A stretch of 7,026 nt of DNA from an uncultured Clostridia bacterium (GTDB lineage: Bacteria; Bacillota_A; Clostridia; TANB77; CAG-508). The stretch covers positions 1 through 7,026 of the forward strand of contig CANQEA010000069.1 of NCBI GenBank assembly GCA_947594095.1, given 5' to 3'. The notes below the pieces were generated by a model. The model searched no databases. It was not told the DNA's origin and saw only the letters and a program-made list of their open reading frames with translations. Positions 1 through 4,693 of the stretch are shown one piece after another. Every line of letters starts with the position of its first letter. Within the stretch, counting starts at the first letter, position 1. The translations under genes were made by a program, and so were the position numbers.

Positions 1-459
1 AAAATTTTAGGCTTAGAGCTTGGAGCAGATGATTATATTACAAAACCATTTAGTGTAAGAGAATTAGTTGCTAGAGTGAAAGCTAATCTAAGAAAAATAG
101 ATGTAAATAGTAATATAGAAAAATCTGTACAGTCAGAAAGTGAAAAAGCAAAAGAAACTAAAAAAATTATAGTAGGAGATTTACAATTAGATTTAGACAG
201 ATTTGAGGTAAGAGTAAGAGGTAAAGTAATAGATTTAACATTAAGAGAATTTGAAGTCTTAAAATTCTTAGCAGGAGAACCAGGTCAAGTAGTAACTAGA
301 GAAACTTTACTTGAAAAGGTATGGGGCTATGAATATTATGGAGATATACGTACAGTTGATGTAACAGTTAGAAGAATTAGAGAAAAAATAGAAGAAGATA
401 CCTCATCTCCTAAAATTTTAATTACTAAAAGAGGTGTAGGTTATTATATAGCAGTTTAG
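1..459 (+). CDS. Response regulator, OmpR/PhoB family, WalR (YycF)-like; 5' end cut by window edge
   Basis: This is a DNA-binding two-component response regulator. The frame is open from base 1, so the first Met inside the window (base 76) is internal and not the start. The first ~30 codons are the end of a receiver domain: GADDYITKPF carries the conserved switch-region Lys (codon 15) before Pro-Phe, followed by the last receiver helix. The phosphoacceptor Asp lies outside the window. A variable, charged linker follows (about codons 36-54). The C-terminal winged-helix domain has the family landmarks LTLREFEVL, the recognition helix RTVDVTVRRIREKI, and the wing ending RGVGYYI. The VWGYEYYGDIRTVDVTVRR stretch resembles WalR of Bacillus, the regulator of cell-wall turnover. 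The exact orthology is inferred; PhoP-type regulators look similar. No histidine kinase follows: the gene ends at a terminator facing a convergent gene, so any partner kinase is upstream or elsewhere. Confidence 0.93.
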   Translation, partial: KILGLELGADDYITKPFSVRELVARVKANLRKIDVNSNIEKSVQSESEKAKETKKIIVGDLQLDLDRFEVRVRGKVIDLTLREFEVLKFLAGEPGQVVTRETLLEKVWGYEYYGDIRTVDVTVRRIREKIEEDTSSPKILITKRGVGYYIAV

Positions 460-464
460 AAAGT

Positions 465-499
465 AAAAAATGGTTATGTTTAAAACATAGCCATTTTTT
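465..499. terminator. Bidirectional Rho-independent terminator between convergent genes
   Basis: Arms at 466-481 and 483-498 are complementary over about 16 positions with one G-U pair; in RNA the innermost pairs would open to form a loop. An A-run at 465-470 and a T-run at 494-499 flank the GC-richer core (TGGTTATG/CATAGCCA). The hairpin therefore ends in a U-tract on either strand. It begins 5 bp after the response-regulator stop and ends 5 bp before the stop of the minus-strand ATPase gene, so it can serve both. Confidence 0.9.
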
Positions 500-503
500 A
501 TCT

Positions 504-2822
504 TTATTTATTTCTTTTCTTTTTTAAATTAACAACAATTGCATCTTCGTTATCAAATAGATATTTAGAGTCTGTGGTGTCTGTTTGAACAGGATTAAAT
601 TCATCTCTTTCATCTATAAAGTCAACATTTTTTAAATCAAATTTTTTCTTCTCATTTATATCTTCAGTGGTAGTTGTGACCCCATCTGAGTATTTACCAA
701 AGTCATAAGTTTTTATTTTTTGGGGTTCTTTATATTTAGACGCCATATAACTCAATTTTCCTGGACCGACGTCGTGTCTACCATTAATATCTCTAATTTT
801 AAAAGCACAACTATTATTAGGTAGGGTTTGGAGTTTTCCGACTTTAAAGTTTTCAACAAATTTCCATGAAACACCACTATGTTTAGATTCATATTCCATT
901 TTTGCAAAATCAATTGTATCACTCATAACCCATTCTCTATGTGTTCCAAATTCTTTAGACCACCATTCTAAGTCTTCTATAGTTGCTCCACCAGTAAATA
1001 TTTTATTTGCACAGTTAGAAAGTATTGTTTTTCTGTAATTTTCTTTTTCTGATATGCCACTCAATTGATCAATATTTTGAGCTGAAATTGTTGTTGCAAC
1101 TTTATATTTACGATACATTGTAAATATAGGTTCAGTTGCTTTACAAACAAAATCAGGAAATTCATCAATATATAAGAAGTGAGGAATTCTTGAATTTTCA
1201 CTTCCTGGTCTACGTAGTACAGCATTTTGCATAGAAATTAAGAAAAATAGTCCGAATGCAGAATTTCCAGAAGAACCTAAATCCCCACGTCTAGTACATA
1301 CGAATGTAATTTCACCATTAGCTAATGTTTTATCAAAGTCAATGTTATTGTGTCTATTACATAAAATATTTTTTACACCTGAAACTCTAAGTAATGCATC
1401 TAGCTGAGCAACAGCAGAATAAATGTATTTTTCTGTAGTTTCTCTACTTCTACCATCTTTATAGAAATTATTTTTAAAATAAGCAAGTTGAATAGAATAT
1501 TTTTCCGCTAGTTTTTCGTCATGAGCCATAATCTCGCACATCTTCTCAATCAATTCAAAATTTGTGAACATTCTTAACAAATCTTCAAGGTTTGGTAGAG
1601 CACCATCATTCATACGAGGATACATCTCTTTTAAAAGTATAGTTGTATTTTGTATTGCATGTAAACATAGGTCTTCTCTAAAAGTTTCTTCAATACTAGT
1701 ATGTGTAACTGTGTACATTGCTTTTAAACAAGCTAAAATTGTAAGCGCAGTTTTAGCTGGATCATCATAAACAAAAGGATTTAATCCAATAGAATATGGA
1801 TTTTCTGGATCAATTATATTGTAATCAAATCCAAAGTTTTTACATACTGAAATCATATGGTCTATAATTTCATAATCAGGAGACATTAGGGTTAAACCTA
1901 AATCTCGATATATTAATTCTGATGATGAATTCAAAAGCATGTTTTTAACAAATGCTTTAAATACAGTCTCTTTACCCTCTGTAGGAGTAAGCATTGATAA
2001 ATTAAAATGTTTGTTTAGATAATCATTATCATATGGTTTATTTAAGTGAGCAATTTTAGTTTTTAAAGCTGTAAAACCTAGTTCTTTAGAAGCTTCGTGA
2101 AAAAAGAATTTCTTTTCAATATCTTTGGCCATTAATGGTTCATATACAAGAGAAGATTTACCAGTACCAGAGGCTCCACATACTAATAAAGATTGATATC
2201 TAGAAATTTCTGGAATTGTTATACATTTTCCTGTTTCACTATTATGACATAAATAAACTTCACATGTATAAGGACCTCTTCCTGCCTTTTTATCAGCTAG
2301 GTTAATACCTGGGTAATCCCAAATAGATCTTTTTTTCTGCAAGCTATCATTAACATCCATAAATAAAAATCTAAATAATGGGTATATAGTAACTAAAGGT
2401 AAATATAATGAGATACTGATAAATGCAGGAGTTACTAAATCTGAAAATTCTGTAATAATTTCTACATAGTTTGGAACAGATAGTAATAATAACCATGCTC
2501 CCATATTAATCCACTGTGTAAACATAGAAATTGCAATAATATAAAGTGCAATTACATATAGATAGAATAATGTAATTTTATGATTTTTTGACGTTGCAAA
2601 CTTTGATGGCCCAACAAACACATATGCGAAAACCGGGCAGGCAAGTGCAAATGTGTACATTAGTGGACCCCAATAAGAATGTGAAACACCTGTAAAAACC
2701 ATAAGCAACATTTCAACTATTCTATCAACTGCGAAATATATTGTAAGCAAGGTTAATATATATGTTACAAATGTGTTTCTATCTGTGTTTAATACTTTTA
2801 AGAATTTGTCTATATATTTCAT
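504..2822 (-). CDS. VirD4/TraG/TraD-like coupling-protein ATPase (type IV secretion/conjugation family), membrane-anchored
   Basis: The 772-residue protein has an N-terminal membrane region with about five hydrophobic segments (roughly 18-43, 52-71, 82-103, 105-122, 130-154), followed by a cytosolic RecA-like motor. Walker A is GASGTGKS at 216-223 (Lys222). Walker B is HFLYIDEF at 548-555 (Asp553, Glu554). A TTISAQN sensor-like motif is at 577-583, as in the TraG/TraD C-terminal domain. The segment around 308-350 (YRDLGLTLMSPDYEI, then IIDPENP and NPF) resembles the strand after Walker A in coupling proteins, but about 70 residues are inserted between and the usual DPKGEL is replaced. The tail (about 710-772) is polar, Thr/Asp-rich and ends in basic NLKKKRNK. 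Family members hexamerise and pump DNA or protein substrates into a secretion channel; the substrate here is unknown. The start has an AAAGGAT site 7 nt upstream. No relaxase, VirB4 or other mating-pore gene is in the window. It could be a remnant of an integrated element or a domesticated ATPase. Confidence 0.88.
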   Translation of the reverse strand: MKYIDKFLKVLNTDRNTFVTYILTLLTIYFAVDRIVEMLLMVFTGVSHSYWGPLMYTFALACPVFAYVFVGPSKFATSKNHKITLFYLYVIALYIIAISMFTQWINMGAWLLLLSVPNYVEIITEFSDLVTPAFISISLYLPLVTIYPLFRFLFMDVNDSLQKKRSIWDYPGINLADKKAGRGPYTCEVYLCHNSETGKCITIPEISRYQSLLVCGASGTGKSSLVYEPLMAKDIEKKFFFHEASKELGFTALKTKIAHLNKPYDNDYLNKHFNLSMLTPTEGKETVFKAFVKNMLLNSSSELIYRDLGLTLMSPDYEIIDHMISVCKNFGFDYNIIDPENPYSIGLNPFVYDDPAKTALTILACLKAMYTVTHTSIEETFREDLCLHAIQNTTILLKEMYPRMNDGALPNLEDLLRMFTNFELIEKMCEIMAHDEKLAEKYSIQLAYFKNNFYKDGRSRETTEKYIYSAVAQLDALLRVSGVKNILCNRHNNIDFDKTLANGEITFVCTRRGDLGSSGNSAFGLFFLISMQNAVLRRPGSENSRIPHFLYIDEFPDFVCKATEPIFTMYRKYKVATTISAQNIDQLSGISEKENYRKTILSNCANKIFTGGATIEDLEWWSKEFGTHREWVMSDTIDFAKMEYESKHSGVSWKFVENFKVGKLQTLPNNSCAFKIRDINGRHDVGPGKLSYMASKYKEPQKIKTYDFGKYSDGVTTTTEDINEKKKFDLKNVDFIDERDEFNPVQTDTTDSKYLFDNEDAIVVNLKKKRNK

Positions 2823-2858
2823 TTAAATTATCCTTTCTTTATTTATTCCTACTATTAT

Positions 2859-2887
2859 ATTATCCTATAAAATAGCAAAAAAAACAA
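2859..2887 (-). promoter_or_regulatory. Likely promoter of the coupling-protein-like ATPase gene
   Basis: Read on the minus strand, a TTGTTT -35 (plus 2882-2887) and a GATAAT -10 (plus 2859-2864) are separated by exactly 17 bp. An overlapping TATAAT lies 5 bp further downstream as an alternative -10. The start codon is about 37 bp beyond, leaving room for a short leader with an AAAGGAT ribosome binding site (plus 2830-2836). Sequence inspection only; AT-richness makes chance matches common. Confidence 0.45.
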
Positions 2888-2922
2888 GAGGTTTGGCAAA
2901 ATTTCTTTATATTCTAAGTTTG

Positions 2923-2953
2923 TTGCATAAAAATAACAAAAAAAGAATATACT
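2923..2953 (+). promoter_or_regulatory. Possible promoter for yaaL-bofA
   Basis: TTGCAT (2923-2928) and TATACT (2948-2953) are 19 bp apart, longer than the 17 bp optimum, so this is a weak sigma-A-type candidate. It lies upstream of the small-protein pair and diverges from the ATPase promoter at 2859-2887. A sporulation sigma factor could be used instead; no clear signature was seen. Confidence 0.3.
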
Positions 2954-2987
2954 AGTTAGCAAATAGTACAAGTTAATAATAAAGGAG

Positions 2988-3287
2988 ATGAAGAAAGTTT
3001 TGGAAGAACAGTATAAGAGAGATAAAGAAATAATAGAAATGACCGAAATGGAAAGAGAAATAGAATTAATTAAAACAATTATAAAAACAAGAAAAGATTT
3101 AAAAGATTTAAATACAAATTTTGAATTTGCAAAAGATGATTTAGTTGATTATTATTCGTATCAAATAAAAGCAAATCAAGCAAAATTAGATTACTTAATA
3201 AAACTTGCTAAAACTAAAGGAATACAACTTGATATGATTAATGAAATCAAAATTAGGATAGATCAGTATGAAGAAGAAGTGGGATAA
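2988..3287 (+). CDS. yaaL: YaaL-like small protein, DUF2508 family
   Basis: The product is a 99-residue, highly charged, largely helical protein with no membrane segment or signal peptide. The middle-to-C-terminal part carries the family look: LVDYYSYQIKANQAKLDYL (about 52-70), then a short helix LAKTKGIQL. This matches the DUF2508 pattern, including Bacillus YaaL, whose function is unknown. The identification is strengthened by bofA lying 62 bp downstream, since recR-yaaL-bofA is a conserved order in Bacillus; recR is absent here. The start is uncertain. AAAGGAG (2981-2987) directly abuts this ATG with no spacer. An in-frame TTG at 3000 (12 nt spacing) would give a 95-residue protein. Probably co-transcribed with bofA. 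Confidence 0.78.
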   Translation: MKKVLEEQYKRDKEIIEMTEMEREIELIKTIIKTRKDLKDLNTNFEFAKDDLVDYYSYQIKANQAKLDYLIKLAKTKGIQLDMINEIKIRIDQYEEEVG

Positions 3288-3349
3288 GTATAGGATTTTA
3301 AAAAATTATATAATTTTATTTTATTTTGTAATAAAGGAAGTGAAAATTT

Positions 3350-3611
3350 ATGAATGTTAATATACTTACATATTTAGCATGTATATGTTTTTTGTTTATA
3401 TTCGGAAGAATTTTTATTTTACCAATTAAAAAGGTTCTTAAATTAGTTTTAAATTCCATTTTGGGTGGGGTTACAATATACATAATTAATTTAATAGGTG
3501 CAGGATTTAATTTTCATATTGGATTAAATGTTTTTACAAGTATTTTAATCCGGATTATTAGGTTTGCCAGGTGCAGTGTGTCTTATTGTAGTGAAGTTAT
3601 TAATAGGATGA
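3350..3611 (+). pseudogene. bofA: bofA-like gene (inhibitor of pro-sigma-K processing), one-base frameshift
   Basis: BofA is an integral membrane protein of the forespore outer membrane that holds the SpoIVFB protease inactive until pro-sigma-K should be cleaved. The original frame reads 67 codons of a good BofA: two hydrophobic segments (about 4-24 and 32-50), LNSILGG, INLIGAGFNFHIGLNVFTSILI. After base 3550 that frame departs from the family. Skipping one base (C3550 or C3551) restores GLLGLPGAVCLIVVKLLIG and a TGA at 3609-3611. The repaired product would be 86 residues, close to the 87 of Bacillus subtilis BofA. Left as is, the frame runs antisense through mtnN to about 3793 and gives a 147-residue protein with a nonsense tail. 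AAAGGAAG (3333-3340) lies 9 nt before the ATG, so translation signals are intact. It could be a real recent mutation or a sequencing or assembly error. Confidence 0.82.
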
Positions 3612-4298
3612 TAGGAAATCTTCTAAAACAACTGCAAATCTTTTGCATGCAAAATTTATGTTTTGCTCATATGTTGTTACATTTTTACCGTTTGGGATGT
3701 CTGATACAGAACGTATTGCACAAAATGCAACATTATCTAACAAGCACACTTGTGCCATGGCAGCACACTCCATATCAACTAGATCTGCTCTAAATACAGA
3801 GTGGATTTTTTCTTTCATATGAGTTTCTGTGCAGAAAATATCTCCAGTTGCAATAATACCTTGTACAATTTTAAAATCTTTTTGCTCTTTATTTTTAACA
3901 TTATTATATATATAATCAGACAACATTTGATTACAAGAAATTGTATTTCCTATACCAGAAATAAATCCTTGGCTGTGTCCAAATGCAGTAATATTAAAAT
4001 CGTGTTGGACAACTTTGTTTGCAATTACAACATCTCCAATAGATAGCATAAAATTAACAGAACCTGCAACTCCAACATTTAATATGAAATTTGGAGTATA
4101 TTTATCTATTAAAATTTGAGTTGCCCTTGCTGCATGTACTTTACCAACACCACTTTTAGCTACTACACAGTGTTTTCCCAAAATTGTGCCAATCATAAAA
4201 TTTATTTCATAAACTGTTTCGATTTTTTCTAATTCCATTAAATTTTTAACTTCTTCTAATTCTTCATCCATTGCAACAATTATACCGATTTTATTCAT
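3600..4298 (-). CDS. mtnN: 5'-methylthioadenosine/S-adenosylhomocysteine nucleosidase
   Basis: This cytosolic enzyme cleaves adenine from methylthioadenosine and S-adenosylhomocysteine, feeding methionine salvage and the activated methyl cycle (the SAH product goes on to LuxS). Visible family motifs are KIGIIVAMDEELE at the N terminus, with the catalytic-type acidic residue Glu13; SGVGKVHAARATQ; NVGVAGS; QHDFNITAFG; GIIATGDIFC; DMECAAMAQVC, with ribose-binding Glu177; and IRSVSDIPNG, with catalytic Asp200. With this start the length is 232 residues, equal to the E. coli enzyme. An upstream in-frame ATG (4308-4310) would add MGLV, but its AAGGGA directly abuts it with no spacer. The chosen ATG instead has GGGA 6 nt upstream and matches the family N terminus. 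The gene is complete. It is convergent with bofA, overlapping its restored end by 12 bp, and divergent from glmS. Confidence 0.95.
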   Translation of the reverse strand: MNKIGIIVAMDEELEEVKNLMELEKIETVYEINFMIGTILGKHCVVAKSGVGKVHAARATQILIDKYTPNFILNVGVAGSVNFMLSIGDVVIANKVVQHDFNITAFGHSQGFISGIGNTISCNQMLSDYIYNNVKNKEQKDFKIVQGIIATGDIFCTETHMKEKIHSVFRADLVDMECAAMAQVCLLDNVAFCAIRSVSDIPNGKNVTTYEQNINFACKRFAVVLEDFLSSY

Positions 4299-4330
4299 TA
4301 CTAATCCCATTCCCTTACATAATACAAATT

Positions 4331-4360
4331 GGTTGGAAAAATATTATAATATTTTCAACC
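4331..4360 (-). repeat. 30-bp imperfect palindrome, hairpin in the mtnN leader
   Basis: Outer arms GGTTG/CAACC and most inner positions pair: 13 of 15 mirror positions, one of them G-U in the plus-strand RNA. It lies between the predicted mtnN promoter (4379-4407) and the mtnN start. It would therefore be transcribed as a stem-loop in a leader of roughly 70 nt. No U-tract follows on the mtnN strand, so it is not a standard terminator. It could be an mRNA-stabilising element, a regulatory leader or a protein-binding site. Confidence 0.6.
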
Positions 4361-4378
4361 TTTAATAACTTTACCTAT

Positions 4379-4407
4379 ATTATATATTATAAATATAAAT
4401 ATTTCAA
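4379..4407 (-). promoter_or_regulatory. Predicted mtnN promoter
   Basis: Read on the minus strand, TTGAAA (plus 4402-4407) is followed after exactly 17 bp by a consensus TATAAT (plus 4379-4384). It drives away from the glmS promoter; the two -35 elements are only 20 bp apart. The region is very AT-rich, so other -10-like sites exist nearby. Confidence 0.55.
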
Positions 4408-4427
4408 TAAAAATTTTATAAAAACCC

Positions 4428-4459
4428 TTGTCACTTTTAAAATTTTATTATAATATAAT
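4428..4459 (+). promoter_or_regulatory. Predicted glmS promoter
   Basis: TTGTCA (4428-4433) is followed by overlapping -10-like hexamers: TATAAT at 4449-4454 (15 bp spacer), TAATAT at 4451-4456 (17 bp) and TATAAT at 4454-4459 (20 bp). Transcription would start some 40-50 nt before the ribozyme cleavage site, giving the short 5' piece that glmS ribozymes release. It also contains the GGAG-rich but start-less stretch at 4494-4504. Confidence 0.55.
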
Positions 4460-4509
4460 AACAATAATTGAAATAAATGCTAAAAATAAAATGAAAGGAG
4501 AAGGAATTA

Positions 4510-4645
4510 AGCGCCAGGACACATTATTTTGTGTTGACGAGGGCTAGAATTATCGAAAGACTCGGCGGATGTTCTAGTGGCTATTACCTAAAGCCATATT
4601 ATTAGTACAAAAAATGGTAGTAATATCATAACAAAAACTAATAAA
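4510..4645 (+). promoter_or_regulatory. glmS ribozyme: glmS ribozyme (glucosamine-6-phosphate-activated self-cleaving riboswitch)
   Basis: The conserved 5' signature A|GCGCC is at 4510-4515, with self-cleavage expected between A4510 and G4511. P1 pairs ACACA (4519-4523) with TGTGT (4530-4534), followed by the conserved TTGACGAGG. P2 pairs CTAGAA (4544-4549) with TTCTAG (4572-4577) around the conserved core ATCGAAAGACTCGGCGGATG. P3 pairs TGGCT (4578-4582) with AGCCA (4592-4596). P4 pairs 4599-4606 with 4637-4644 over eight perfect base pairs. Inside it is a small hairpin, ATGGTA/TATCAT (one G-U), with a GTAA tetraloop at 4620-4623, followed by the conserved AACAAA. All conserved parts are present, so it should be active. 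In this class glucosamine-6-phosphate acts as cofactor; cleavage destabilises the glmS mRNA and gives product feedback. The 3' limit is approximate. Confidence 0.95.
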
Positions 4646-4693
4646 TTAGGTTGCATTTACTTTCAATTCCAAAAAAATAAGGAGGCTACAAAT

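Noticed and set aside
1564..1770. Open frame of 68 codons on the plus strand inside the ATPase gene
   Set aside because: Fully antisense to a coding region with clear family motifs; no ribosome site or promoter of its own.
504..2822. Possibility that the ATPase is an FtsK/SpoIIIE translocase
   Set aside because: The Walker B context YIDEFPDF with a downstream TTISAQN motif and the N-terminal layout fit TraG/TraD/VirD4; no FtsK gamma-like winged helix is visible at the C terminus.
3612..3793. Continuation of the bofA frame into a 147-residue protein
   Set aside because: Beyond the frameshift the reading is out of frame with the BofA family and lies antisense to the well-conserved mtnN; the tail is a by-product of the extra base.
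3801..4046. Open frame of 81 codons on the plus strand inside mtnN
   Set aside because: Antisense shadow of mtnN, with no family resemblance.
4271..4453. Open frame of 60 codons running across the mtnN start and promoters
   Set aside because: AT-rich, Ile/Phe/Tyr-rich product typical of chance reading; it covers both predicted promoters and has no ribosome site.
4494..4504. GGAG-rich ribosome-site-like stretch just upstream of the ribozyme
   Set aside because: No start codon follows at a usable distance; probably only part of the released 5' piece.
4491..4547. 18-codon open frame starting at ATG 4491 and running into the ribozyme (possible leader peptide)
   Set aside because: No ribosome site before the ATG, and it would be cut by ribozyme cleavage; the ribozyme explains the sequence fully.
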